From Foetidibacter luteolus (GTDB lineage Bacteria; Bacteroidota; Bacteroidia; Chitinophagales; Chitinophagaceae): a DNA stretch of 64,000 bases. Position 1 is the stretch's first letter. Every line of letters starts with the position of its first letter. Location: positions 1 through 64,000 of the forward strand of contig NZ_VVIP01000035.1 in assembly GCF_009650435.1 (NCBI RefSeq), in the 5' to 3' direction. The notes beneath the pieces were generated by a model, which was given only the letters and a program-made list of their open reading frames with translations, was not told where the DNA came from and did not search any database. Position numbers and translations under genes: made by a program. This document shows, piece by piece, positions 25,886 to 33,997 of this stretch.

Positions 25886-26557
25886 CTAACCCCCAGCCAG
25901 CTTCACCATATCATCATATAAGTACACATGTGTGCCAGGCTGGTGCTGTTTCGCGGCTGCCACCATAGCTTTTGCAACGGTAAGGCCTTCAATAGCACGG
26001 TACTTACTTAATGAGCCCCTCAACAAAAAAGAGGTAATTCTCATCAACACTTTTCCGGCGCTTTCGCCTAAACGAAACTCCTTACGCCCACCCAGCAATA
26101 CAGATGGCCTGAAGATGCCCAGGCTGCCAATACCTGCGGCGCTTACAGCGTCTTCCACCTCACCTTTTAAACGCAGATAAAAATTGCGGGATTGGGCATT
26201 TGCCCCCACTGCGGATACAAGCATGTAAGCTTCAATACCCGCTTGACTAGCCAATTGCGCCGCATAAACAGGTATATCAAAATCTACTTTTCTGTAGGCC
26301 GCCTCGTCGCCCTTTACTTTTTTGGCAGTGGTACCTATGCAACAAAAAAGGCAGTCGGCTTTACCAATATGGCTGCGCATTTCTTCGGGGTTATTAAAGT
26401 CAATTACTATCGCCTGCAGCTTTGGGTGTGGGGCTGCTACATCTCTGCGTACCAAAGCTTTTACACTTGCAAACTGCTCATCGTGCAAAAGTTCGTTAAC
26501 CAGGTATTCTCCAATAAAACCAGTGGCGCCAAGCACCACAGCAGTTAGAGGTTGCAT
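25886..26557 (-). CDS. NAD(P)-binding oxidoreductase (atypical SDR)
   Basis: 223-residue Rossmann-fold protein with the N-terminal binding motif VVLGATGFIGEYLV. Later motifs are CLFCCIGTTAKKVKGDEAAY, KVDFDIPVYAA and MLVSAVGANAQSRNFYLRLKGE, typical of the small HTATIP2/YraR-like atypical SDR group. The substrate is unknown. ATG at 26557 is chosen; the frame to 26752 adds 65 residues that overlap murB on the other strand. Its start lies 22 bp from the divergent murB start, so they share a promoter region. Confidence 0.85.
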   Translation of the reverse strand: MQPLTAVVLGATGFIGEYLVNELLHDEQFASVKALVRRDVAAPHPKLQAIVIDFNNPEEMRSHIGKADCLFCCIGTTAKKVKGDEAAYRKVDFDIPVYAAQLASQAGIEAYMLVSAVGANAQSRNFYLRLKGEVEDAVSAAGIGSLGIFRPSVLLGGRKEFRLGESAGKVLMRITSFLLRGSLSKYRAIEGLTVAKAMVAAAKQHQPGTHVYLYDDMVKLAGG

Positions 26558-26578
26558 AATTTGTTTACTTTGTGGGCT

Positions 26579-27601
26579 ATGCAAATTGATAAAAATATTT
26601 CGCTTAAACCATACAATACTTTTGGCATTGATGTATTGGCCGGCTTTTTTGCTTCTTTTGGCACAACAGACGAACTGGAGGAGTTGTTTAATGCCTTTGC
26701 AGCAAAGGAGAAGCTTATACTGGGTGGTGGCAGCAATATTCTTTTCACCCAAAATTTTGATGGCCTTGTTTTAAAGAATGAGCTGAAGGGCATAAGCCTG
26801 GTTAAGGAAGATGCCAACCATTATTATGTAAAAGTGGCGGCGGGAGAAAACTGGCACGGCTTTGTTATGCATTGCCTGGCACATAACTATGCCGGGCTTG
26901 AAAACCTTAGCCTTATACCTGGCAACACCGGCGCATCGCCTATGCAGAACATAGGCGCTTACGGCGTGGAAATAAAAGATGTATTTGAAAGCCTGGAAGC
27001 CTGGCACATAGCCGGCGGTAAAACAGTGCTGTTTACCAACAACGATTGCGAATTTGGTTACCGCGAAAGTGTGTTTAAAAGAAAATTTAAAAACCAGTTT
27101 GTCATACTCAACGTTACGTTCCGGCTAAACAAAAAACCTGTCTTTAACACATCGTACGGCGCTATTGAACAGGAACTTGAAAAAATGCAGGTGAAGGAGC
27201 TTTCTATACAGGCCATATCCCAGGCTGTCATCAATATTCGCAGCAGCAAGCTGCCAGACCCCAAAGAAATTGGTAATGCAGGCAGCTTTTTTAAAAACCC
27301 GCAGATTACCAATGCGCAGTTTGACGAATTAAAGAAGGAATACCCCACCATACCGGGCTACCCGGCAGAAAGCATCAACCGGCAAACCTACACCAAAGTA
27401 GCTGCCGGCTGGCTGATTGAGCAATGCGGCTGGAAAGGCTACCGCCTTGGCGATGCCGGCTGCCACGCCAAACAGGCTTTGGTATTGGTAAATTATGGAA
27501 ACGCTAAAGGCAATGAAATCTATGCCCTTTCGGAAAAAATCATCGAAAGCGTGCAGGCCAGGTTTGGCATAACGCTGGAAAGGGAAGTAAATATTTTATA
27601 G
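26579..27601 (+). CDS. murB: UDP-N-acetylenolpyruvoylglucosamine reductase MurB
   Basis: FAD enzyme that reduces UDP-GlcNAc-enolpyruvate to UDP-MurNAc in peptidoglycan synthesis. 340 residues, type I. It opens MQIDKNISLKPYNTFGIDV and has the FAD-binding LILGGGSNILF, GLENLSLIPGNTGASPMQNIGAYGVE, and FGYRESVFK (Tyr/Arg of the active site). The proton-donor serine lies in GNAGSFFKNP and the glutamate near the C-terminus in LEREVNIL. The frame runs back to a TTG at 26552, but the ATG at 26579 matches the family; a near-consensus -7 box TTACTTTG lies at 26565-26572. Confidence 0.97.
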   Translation: MQIDKNISLKPYNTFGIDVLAGFFASFGTTDELEELFNAFAAKEKLILGGGSNILFTQNFDGLVLKNELKGISLVKEDANHYYVKVAAGENWHGFVMHCLAHNYAGLENLSLIPGNTGASPMQNIGAYGVEIKDVFESLEAWHIAGGKTVLFTNNDCEFGYRESVFKRKFKNQFVILNVTFRLNKKPVFNTSYGAIEQELEKMQVKELSIQAISQAVINIRSSKLPDPKEIGNAGSFFKNPQITNAQFDELKKEYPTIPGYPAESINRQTYTKVAAGWLIEQCGWKGYRLGDAGCHAKQALVLVNYGNAKGNEIYALSEKIIESVQARFGITLEREVNIL

Positions 27602-27617
27602 CAAGTGGAAACCTCAC

Positions 27618-28388
27618 TTAATTTCCAAATACTTTCTTCAGCAGGTCAGATGTTCTGGCCAAAGGGTTTTTCCTGATGTCTTTTTCCTGCTGCCCTACTT
27701 CATAAAAGATGCCCGTAATGGCTTTCTCTGTAACATAGGCGGAGAGATCGGGGTTAAGCTTATCGCCGCCAAAAAGGTTTACTTTATTGTAAGCATTCAC
27801 CAGGTCGCTCCAGTATTTGGTAGCGTTTACCTTAGTAAGCGACTGTTCGATAACAGGCTTAAAAGCCGCGGTTAGCGGTGAGGTTGTTTTTGTTTTAAGA
27901 TAACTGGTGGCAGATGTATCGTTACCACGCAAAATGCCCCAGGCATCCTGTATGGTAATGCCTTTAATCGCATCCAGAAAAATTGGTGCGGCGCTTTTGG
28001 TGGCATCTTCTGCTGCGCGGTTCATAGAGGTAATGGCATCATCCACCAGTTTGCCCATGCCTACACCACGCAGGGTTTTTTCTACCTTTTGCGCTTCTGG
28101 CGGCAACAACACTTTTATGGCTGCATTCTTTAAAAAGCCATCTACGGAAGATAGTTTCTCCGTTCCCTTTTTCACGCCTACATTCAGCGCTTCCTTTAAA
28201 CCGCTGGCTACGTCATTTGTGCTCAGTGAGTCATTACCGCCGCCGGACAATGCACCCAACAATCCGCCCACAGAAGACTTACCCGTAGAATCAGTCTTGG
28301 TAGCTTTTTTAATCAACCCCTTTAATCCCTGGGCATTAACGGTAGTTATGGCAAACAGCAGGATGGTTGTGTAGAATATTCTTTTCAT
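27618..28388 (-). CDS. DUF4197 secreted protein
   Basis: 256-residue protein with a signal peptide (MKRIFYTTILLFAITTVNAQ). The DUF4197 domain follows, including DVASGLKEALNVGVKKGTEK, IKVLLPPEA, AEDATKSAAPIFLDAIKGI and YVTEKAITGIFY. Function unknown; family members are periplasmic or outer-membrane-associated proteins of Proteobacteria and Bacteroidota. ATG at 28388 starts the signal peptide; the frame upstream to 28469 is not needed. It converges with murB with a 16-bp gap. Confidence 0.88.
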   Translation of the reverse strand: MKRIFYTTILLFAITTVNAQGLKGLIKKATKTDSTGKSSVGGLLGALSGGGNDSLSTNDVASGLKEALNVGVKKGTEKLSSVDGFLKNAAIKVLLPPEAQKVEKTLRGVGMGKLVDDAITSMNRAAEDATKSAAPIFLDAIKGITIQDAWGILRGNDTSATSYLKTKTTSPLTAAFKPVIEQSLTKVNATKYWSDLVNAYNKVNLFGGDKLNPDLSAYVTEKAITGIFYEVGQQEKDIRKNPLARTSDLLKKVFGN

Positions 28389-28537
28389 ATTGAATTTTTT
28401 AAGGAACCGCGACGCTTGTAACCTTAGCGCCAACGCCCTTTGCAACCAAATATATAACCACAAAAACATAACAGGGCGTTAAATGCTTTTAAACAAAGTT
28501 TTGCATCGGTAAAAAAGAAACGGTGTAATTTTCGGCC

Positions 28538-29695
28538 ATGCAAATTTCAATCTGGGAAAAGCAGAGTTTTTTTTCCCGCCGCGACTTTATTATCGCCGGC
28601 GCAGGCCTTGCAGGTTTGTGGGTAGCGTATGAATTGAAAAAGAAGTTTCCTGAAAAATCTGTGCTGATTATTGAACGCAATATTATACCTGCCGGGGCTT
28701 CTACCCGCAATGCAGGTTTTGCCTGCTTTGGCAGCCCTACTGAACTGCTGCACGATATGCACCTGCTGGGCGAAGAAACCATGCTGCAAACAGTTGAATT
28801 TCGCTATAAGGGTATTGAAAAAATTAAACAAACACTTGCCGGTACCGATATTGAATTTGATGATTGCGGCGGTTACGAATGTATCACCCGCGGCATAACA
28901 GACTTAAGCAGCCTGCAGGAAATGCTGCCTGCACTTAACAATCTGTTGCAAACCGTTACAGGCAATAGCCAAACTTTTGCCTGGTGTAACCAACGGCTTA
29001 AGGAATTTGGCCTTAACGGTTTTGATGCACTGATTGAAAACAAGGCGGAAGCAGCCCTGCACAGCGGCAAGCTGGTATATAACCTAACCAGGCTGGTACA
29101 GCGTATGCACGTAGATATTTTAACAGGGGTTAGTGTAAAGCATTGGTCGCACAACAACAGCCATGTAGAGGTTGATTGCAGCTACACTTTTGTGGAAGGC
29201 AACGTACAGCACATAAGCCTTTTGGCAGGGCAACTTATTCTTTGCACCAACGCTTTTACTTCGGCTATTGCACCGCAACATAAGGTAGCCCCGGGCCGGG
29301 GCCAGGTTATTGTTACCAGCGAAATTGCCGGGTTAATGCTTAAAGGAACTTTTCACTACGATGAAGGCTTTTACTATTTCCGCAACCTGGGCAACAGGAT
29401 ATTACTGGGCGGTGGCCGCAACAAGGCGTTTGACGAAGAAACTACCAACAGTTTTGATGAATCTGACATTATACAGGATGAGTTGGAGCGTTTCTTAAGC
29501 CAGCATATCGCATCCGGTTACAATTATACAATAGATTACCGCTGGAGTGGTATTATGGGTTTTACTGATAACAGGCAACCATGCATAAAAAAGCTGGAGA
29601 AAAATGTGTATACGGTTACATCCTGCAACGGCATGGGTGTTGCCCTTACTCCGGTAATGGCTGAAAAACTGGTTACACAACTGCAGGAAAATTAA
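28538..29695 (+). CDS. FAD-dependent oxidoreductase (DAO family)
   Basis: 385-residue flavoprotein of the D-amino-acid-oxidase/glycine-oxidase fold. Near the N-terminus is the dinucleotide motif IIAGAGLAGLWVAYEL, then RNIIPAGASTRNAGFACFG. Later come GRGQVIVTSEI and the C-terminal FAD motif VTSCNGMGVALTPVMAEKL. It probably oxidises an amine or amino acid; substrate not readable. A TTTG at 28500-28503 and a near-consensus TAATTTTC at 28526-28533 just before the ATG suggest a very short leader. It converges with kduD, 14 bp apart. Confidence 0.88.
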   Translation: MQISIWEKQSFFSRRDFIIAGAGLAGLWVAYELKKKFPEKSVLIIERNIIPAGASTRNAGFACFGSPTELLHDMHLLGEETMLQTVEFRYKGIEKIKQTLAGTDIEFDDCGGYECITRGITDLSSLQEMLPALNNLLQTVTGNSQTFAWCNQRLKEFGLNGFDALIENKAEAALHSGKLVYNLTRLVQRMHVDILTGVSVKHWSHNNSHVEVDCSYTFVEGNVQHISLLAGQLILCTNAFTSAIAPQHKVAPGRGQVIVTSEIAGLMLKGTFHYDEGFYYFRNLGNRILLGGGRNKAFDEETTNSFDESDIIQDELERFLSQHIASGYNYTIDYRWSGIMGFTDNRQPCIKKLEKNVYTVTSCNGMGVALTPVMAEKLVTQLQEN

Positions 29696-29709
29696 TGTGC
29701 TGCCAGGCT

Positions 29710-30477
29710 CTACCTTCCCATCCAGCCGCCATCTACCAATAGTATGGTACCATGTACATAAGCCGCCGCGTTTGAAGCAAGAAATACCGCCGGGCCTTTA
29801 AAATCAGCAGGTTCTCCCCAGCGGCCGGCAGGTATGCGGTCAAGAATACTTTTGCTGCGTACCGCATCGTTGCGCAGGGCTTCTGTGTTATCGGTGGAAA
29901 TATAACCCGGCGCAATACCGTTTACGTTTACGCCCTTGCCTGCCCATTCATTACTAAACGCTTTTATCAGGCTGCTTAAAGCGCCTTTGCTGGCCGCATA
30001 GCCCGGTACGGTTATACCACCCTGGAAAGAAAGCAGGGAGCAGGTAAAAACAATTTTCCCTTGCCCTCGCTGCAGCATGTCTTTTCCAAATTCACGTGTA
30101 ATAATAAACTGCGAATCAAGGTTAACGGACAGCACTTTATCCCAATATTCATCGCTGTGCTGCGCCACTGGGTTACGCAGTATGGTGCCGGCATTGTTAA
30201 TAAGAATATCAATGTGCGGGTGTGCCGCTTTTACCTCTTGTATCAATGAGTACACAGATGCCCTGTCGCTAAAGTCTGCCGCGTAGGCCCAATATTTGCG
30301 CCCGGTTGCCAGCACCGCTTTTTCAGTTTCACTGCCAGGCTTTAGTGAGCTGGAAACGCCAATGATATCAGCCCCTGCCTCAGCCAGTCCTATGGCCAAT
30401 GCCTGGCCAATGCCGCGGCTGCTGCCTGTAACAAGGGCGGTTTTGCCCGATAAATCAAATAGCTGGTTTACGCTCAT
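29710..30477 (-). CDS. kduD: 2-dehydro-3-deoxy-D-gluconate 5-dehydrogenase KduD-like
   Basis: Short-chain dehydrogenase of 255 residues. It has TGSSRGIGQALAIGLAEAGA for NAD binding, NNAGT, and the catalytic Tyr-Lys in YAASKGALSS. The C-terminal signature (ISTDNTEALRNDAVR, RIPAGRWGEP, VDGGWMGR) is characteristic of KduD, which interconverts 2-keto-3-deoxygluconate and 2,5-diketo-3-deoxygluconate in pectin and uronate breakdown. It fits metabolically with uxaC/uxuA/uxuB 12 kb away but is not in their cluster. Confidence 0.88.
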   Translation of the reverse strand: MSVNQLFDLSGKTALVTGSSRGIGQALAIGLAEAGADIIGVSSSLKPGSETEKAVLATGRKYWAYAADFSDRASVYSLIQEVKAAHPHIDILINNAGTILRNPVAQHSDEYWDKVLSVNLDSQFIITREFGKDMLQRGQGKIVFTCSLLSFQGGITVPGYAASKGALSSLIKAFSNEWAGKGVNVNGIAPGYISTDNTEALRNDAVRSKSILDRIPAGRWGEPADFKGPAVFLASNAAAYVHGTILLVDGGWMGR

Positions 30478-30581
30478 GTTTGCCGGTTAAGCTGTTAAAT
30501 AAAGCGCAAGTGTAAAGTTTATTGCAACAGCTTGCATTAACGGCAGGCTGTTTTTTAACGTAAACGATTTCGCGGGTAACT

Positions 30582-31025
30582 TTATACGCCACTTATTTTC
30601 AGCAGCTTATAAAACCGCTCCAGTTCCGAAGTTTCCGCTGGGGAAAAAATTTCGTTCCGGTCATACTTGTTCTTATAAAACAATACCCTTTTGTGTTCCG
30701 GGTATTTTTGAAGAATGGCTTCTATCATTTTGCCGGCCTGCTCGTTTTTTTCATATAGCGGTTTTACAGGCGGCAGGGCCGATTTATAACGGGTAGGCCT
30801 CTTCATTATGTGCGCCTGCAGGGTAGCCAGTTTTTTAGCGGGTATACTGGTTACTTTAGCGGCCTTAAGGTAAAGCCCTTCCAGTTGTTTTTTACTAAGG
30901 CCTCCACGTTCCCGGTACTGCTGGTTAAGGCTTTTGATAAAGTCTGAGTCAGGCCTTGCCTGCAGCATGGCATTCAGTACTTCGCTTACAATGTCTATCT
31001 CAATGTCTTTTTTGTCTGTAGGCAT
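30582..31025 (-). CDS. Conserved hypothetical protein
   Basis: 147-residue soluble, Lys/Glu-rich protein without signal peptide or membrane segment; I do not recognise the family with certainty. Visible features: an acidic N-terminus (KKDIEIDIVSEVLNAM), a central IPAKKLATLQAHIMKRPTRY, and a C-terminal KYDRNEIFSPAETSELERFY. Helical throughout by composition. ATG at 31025 is preferred over a TTG at 31043. It is a single gene between kduD and a 1-kb repeat region. Confidence 0.7.
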   Translation of the reverse strand: MPTDKKDIEIDIVSEVLNAMLQARPDSDFIKSLNQQYRERGGLSKKQLEGLYLKAAKVTSIPAKKLATLQAHIMKRPTRYKSALPPVKPLYEKNEQAGKMIEAILQKYPEHKRVLFYKNKYDRNEIFSPAETSELERFYKLLKISGV

Positions 31026-31096
31026 AAAAAAGGGCTCTGGCAAAAATAGGGCAACCCGGCATGGTTGCAGTAATTTTTATGTACCGGGCCCAGGAA

Positions 31097-31262
31097 TTTC
31101 ATGTCATCGCCTGTTGCGTCGCACTACGTTCATCGTTCTGTATTTCATGGCGTCTTTTCAGCCCGGGTAGAAAATATCGAACAAGGAACAGGGAATGATG
31201 AGCAACGAAGCGAAATGCCCCAACTCACTACTCACCATTCACCACTCACCATTCACCAATCA
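31097..31262. repeat. Left arm of large inverted repeat
   Basis: Order: TTTCATGTCATCGCCTGTTG, CGTCGCAC, TATTTCATGGCGTC, TTTTCAGCCCGGGTAGAAAA, TATCGAACAAGGAACA, then 7-bp CTCACCATTCACC units. The reverse complement of the same order is found at 31797-32011. Confidence 0.8.
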
Positions 31263-31285
31263 CTTTCAGCATCCTATCGAAATGC

Positions 31286-31308
31286 AAAAAGCCAGCCTCT
31301 CGGCTGGC
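31286..31308 (-). terminator. Rho-independent terminator, minus strand
   Basis: Read on the minus strand: GCCAGCC, loop GAGA, GGCTGGC, followed by TTTTT. A 7-bp GC-rich stem with a T-run is a strong terminator. The nearest known upstream gene on this strand ends 750 bp away (32054), so it may end a short unannotated RNA. Confidence 0.75.
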
Positions 31309-31374
31309 CCCGGGATACGGTATGGGGTTACAGTGTTTTTTAGTGTTGGTTGAAAAAGGGGGTAACAATTCTAT

Positions 31375-31659
31375 GGGGTTATATGCTGATCAAGGGTTAT
31401 GATATTCTTTAAAAAAGGAGGGTGGATAGACATCCACCACTCCCACTCCAAATCTTGAATCAAAATCGGCATGTATATTTCAAGGGCAATGCCAGAAAAT
31501 AAATAACTGATTATCAATAAATTGAACCGAAAATTATGAAGTAAATTCTCTTTTTTAGAAAATAGCAGTCCATTATGGGAATTACTGTTTACCCGCTTAT
31601 GCATGGGCATAAAAAAACGGAAGTTGGAAAACCTCCGTTTTGTGTCAGCATATAACCCC
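31375..31659. repeat. 285-bp element with 15-bp inverted ends and hairpins
   Basis: Ends are GGGGTTATATGCTGA (31375-31389) and its exact complement (31645-31659). Inside are two more terminator-like hairpins on the minus strand. One is GGTGGAT, loop GTCT, ATCCACC, then CTCC and six T (31411-31438). The other is an AAAACGGA/TCCGTTTT stem followed by a T-run (31611-31641). The interior is AT-rich compared with neighbouring genes. No convincing protein is seen. It may be a MITE or the gene of a structured RNA. Confidence 0.55.
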
Positions 31660-31796
31660 CAATGAAAAATTTGTTATTGCTATCGGCGGTTGTTTTGTTC
31701 GCCGTAACAACAATACAAAGATGCACCGCGGTAAACCCTGAATCAATGTGAGAAATAAAATGTTTACTGTGATTTTTCACAACAGGGAAATAGGGG

Positions 31797-32011
31797 ATGG
31801 TGAGTGGTGAGCAGGGAGTAGTGAGTGGGGAGTAGTGAGTAGTGAGTAGTGAGTGGGGGAATTTCGCTTCGCTATTCATCATTCCTTGTTCCTTGTTCAA
31901 TATTCGCATCCTTGTTCCTTGTTCGATATTTTCTACCCGGGCTGAAAAGATGCCATGAAATACTGAACGTACAAGGGAGTGACACAACAGGCGATGCCAT
32001 GAAATACATCA
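31797..32011. repeat. Right arm of large inverted repeat
   Basis: Begins with GTGAGTGGTGAGCAG and runs of GTGAGTA, then CTTCGCTATTCATCATTCC, two copies of CTTGTTCCTTGTTC, TTTTCTACCCGGGCTGAAAA, GATGCCATGAAATAC and ACAAGGGAGTGACACAACAG. It is the inverse of the arm at 31097-31262 with one duplicated internal unit of about 35 bp. Confidence 0.8.
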
Positions 32012-32053
32012 GTCCATCACCAAAAAATAAACACGAAAAATAAATAGCGGAAA

Positions 32054-32884
32054 TTATACTTTGCCCAGTACAAACATCTGGTCCATAGAAGGGGCGGCAT
32101 TACCGCCAGCCTTTTCCAACGTTATGGCAAAAGCCTGGGCATTAGGAATGGTAAGCATTTTACAGAGGCCGGCACAATCATCAACCATGCCTGCATTAAC
32201 CGGCTGGCCATTTACGATGGCCCATAACTGGTACTGTTTGCCGGCCGGGGTGGCGGGCAGGTTGCCGGTAGACAGATAAACATTTTTGCTGCTTTGGTTC
32301 CAGTACACCTGCGCCAGGCTGTTTTCGTGCCCGGCCACACCCGGCATTTTTATCATCCTGGTGGCAGGGTCGTTCATTACCTTGATGCTTTCATCCATAT
32401 CATCCATTTTGGCCTTGTATACATCCATACTGGCCTGCATGGTATTTTGGGTTGATAACAAAGCCTGGTATTTGGTGTAGGCGGTTTTGTAACCGTTGTA
32501 GAAATAAACATTTAATGCGGCGCTGCCTATAAGCAATACAATAGACGCTGCGGCCATATACTTCCAGAAGGCGGAACGAACAACAGCGGCGCCGGGCAGG
32601 GTATTGCTTTTTAACTCCCGTAATGGAAAAGGCGCCGCGGCAGTCGGCTGGTTGTTAGCCTGTTGCATAAGGGCCGCCATTACTGTTTCTTTTAAGGCGG
32701 GCGGTGGCGCTACAGCACTGTTTAAGGCATTTTGCTCAAGGCTGGCGGAAAAGGCATCAACAGCCTGCCTTACCTGGGCATGCTGCTGCATTAACTGCTC
32801 AAGCTCTGCCGCTTCTTCAGGGCTTGCAAGCTCAAGAACATAGCTTTCAATAATACCAGATTCTATGTATGCCTTTATATCCAC
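32054..32884 (-). CDS. Anti-sigma factor (RskA-like)
   Basis: 276-residue membrane anti-sigma factor. The N-terminal cytoplasmic domain (about 1-100) contains SYVLELASPEEAAELEQLM, typical of the sigma-binding domain; it lacks an obvious zinc motif. One transmembrane helix follows (about 113-132, AAASIVLLIGSAAL), then a coiled segment and the extracytoplasmic RskA C-terminal domain (VYWNQSSKNVYLS, GKQYQLWAIVNGQPVNAG, FAITLEKAGG). The gene begins 1 bp after the sigma factor gene ends, so the two form one unit; it most likely sequesters that sigma factor. Confidence 0.93.
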   Translation of the reverse strand: MDIKAYIESGIIESYVLELASPEEAAELEQLMQQHAQVRQAVDAFSASLEQNALNSAVAPPPALKETVMAALMQQANNQPTAAAPFPLRELKSNTLPGAAVVRSAFWKYMAAASIVLLIGSAALNVYFYNGYKTAYTKYQALLSTQNTMQASMDVYKAKMDDMDESIKVMNDPATRMIKMPGVAGHENSLAQVYWNQSSKNVYLSTGNLPATPAGKQYQLWAIVNGQPVNAGMVDDCAGLCKMLTIPNAQAFAITLEKAGGNAAPSMDQMFVLGKV

Positions 32885-32885
32885 T

Positions 32886-33428
32886 TTATGTTTTAACTAG
32901 TTCACGCAATTGTACCAGGGCATTTCTCAGCCTTGTTTTTACAGTTCCTAACGGTATGTTTAACATTCGGGAAATCTCTTCCTGGGTGAACCCCTGGAAA
33001 TAAGACAGCTCAATTAATACCTTGTACTCCTCTTTTAAAGTTTGCACTATTTTACGGAGGCCTATTTTGTCAGTATTAGTTTGGGTTGTTCCGCTGCTGT
33101 CATATACGTTTTCTGTAAGCTCACGGTTTTGCCTGCTGTTTTGAAAACCTTTACTGCGTACCATGTCTATAGATGCATTGCGGGCAATATTAAGCATCCA
33201 GGTAAACAGGCGGCCCTTGGAGTCGTCGTAAGAATCTATCTGGCGCCAGATTTTCACGAACACTTCCTGTAAAACATCGCCTGCCAGCTCCCTGTCTGTA
33301 ATAATGGATAAGATTACAGAAAACAGGGCGCCGGAATAACTGTCGTACAAATACCCAAAAGCATGCTGCTCATGTTGCTTTAGCAACATAACCAGTTCGC
33401 TTTCAGAATATTTTTTTATTTCAGGCAT
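32886..33428 (-). CDS. ECF RNA polymerase sigma factor
   Basis: 180-residue extracytoplasmic-function sigma factor. Region 2 includes LAGDVLQEVFVKIWRQID, RLFTWMLNIARNASID for -10 recognition and core binding. Region 4 includes VLIELSYFQGFTQEEISRML, then NIPLGTVKTRLRNAL, a helix-turn-helix for the -35 element. It is paired with a membrane RskA-like anti-sigma factor directly downstream, the standard arrangement. Close to the SigK/RpoE-like group by pairing; targets unknown. gcvH ends 62 bp upstream in the same direction. Confidence 0.95.
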   Translation of the reverse strand: MPEIKKYSESELVMLLKQHEQHAFGYLYDSYSGALFSVILSIITDRELAGDVLQEVFVKIWRQIDSYDDSKGRLFTWMLNIARNASIDMVRSKGFQNSRQNRELTENVYDSSGTTQTNTDKIGLRKIVQTLKEEYKVLIELSYFQGFTQEEISRMLNIPLGTVKTRLRNALVQLRELVKT

Positions 33429-33490
33429 TTACAGGAGCGGGAAAACAGAAGTTGATGAACAGGATTACCAGCAAGTTTTAAGCCGGAAGA

Positions 33491-33871
33491 TTAAGCTACC
33501 AGTTCCGCATAGGCTTCAGCGGTTAAAAGACCATCCAGGTCTGCCGTATTGGCTAATTCAAACTTCACCATCCATCCTTCGCCGTAGGGGTCATTATTCA
33601 CCAGTTCGGGATTTTTTTCCAATGCGCTGTTAACCTCAGTAACGGTTCCGGCAACGGGCAAAAACAGGTCGCTAACGGTTTTTACCGCTTCAACAGTACC
33701 AAATATTGCTTCGGCTTCCAGGGCTTTACCAACAGTGGAAATATCCACGTACACAATATCCCCCAGTTCGCGTTGGGCAAAATCAGTAATGCCTATCAGG
33801 GCGGTATTGCCATCAACAATTTTTATCCATTCATGGTCTTTGGTATACTTTAGTTCCGCCGGAAAGTTCAT
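33491..33871 (-). CDS. gcvH: Glycine cleavage system H protein
   Basis: Carrier protein of the glycine cleavage complex, shuttling the aminomethyl group on a lipoyl arm. 126 residues. The lipoylated lysine is Lys64 in [12 protein letters not shown]. Other family motifs are present: [10 protein letters not shown] at the N-terminus, GDIVYVDI and [11 protein letters not shown] near the end. The P and T proteins are not in the window. The upstream region has a near-consensus -7 TACATTTA. Confidence 0.97.
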   Translation of the reverse strand: MNFPAELKYTKDHEWIKIVDGNTALIGITDFAQRELGDIVYVDISTVGKALEAEAIFGTVEAVKTVSDLFLPVAGTVTEVNSALEKNPELVNNDPYGEGWMVKFELANTADLDGLLTAEAYAELVA

Positions 33872-33997
33872 GGTGTAAGTTTTTGCGTAAGTTGATTAAT
33901 GTAATATTCTTGGTAAATGTATATGATTTCAGTTTTGCCCAACACAAATTCAGCCACACAATTTTAGCCGGTTAGCCAGCCTTTACCGGCAGGTGCG

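Noticed and set aside
31797..31862. Possible CRISPR array from regular GTGAGTA repeats
   Set aside because: Units are only 7 bp with no spacers of constant length, and no cas gene is present.
31371..31987. Minus-strand frames of 79 and 132 codons in the inverted-repeat region
   Set aside because: They read through hairpins and heptamer repeats; no recognisable domain.
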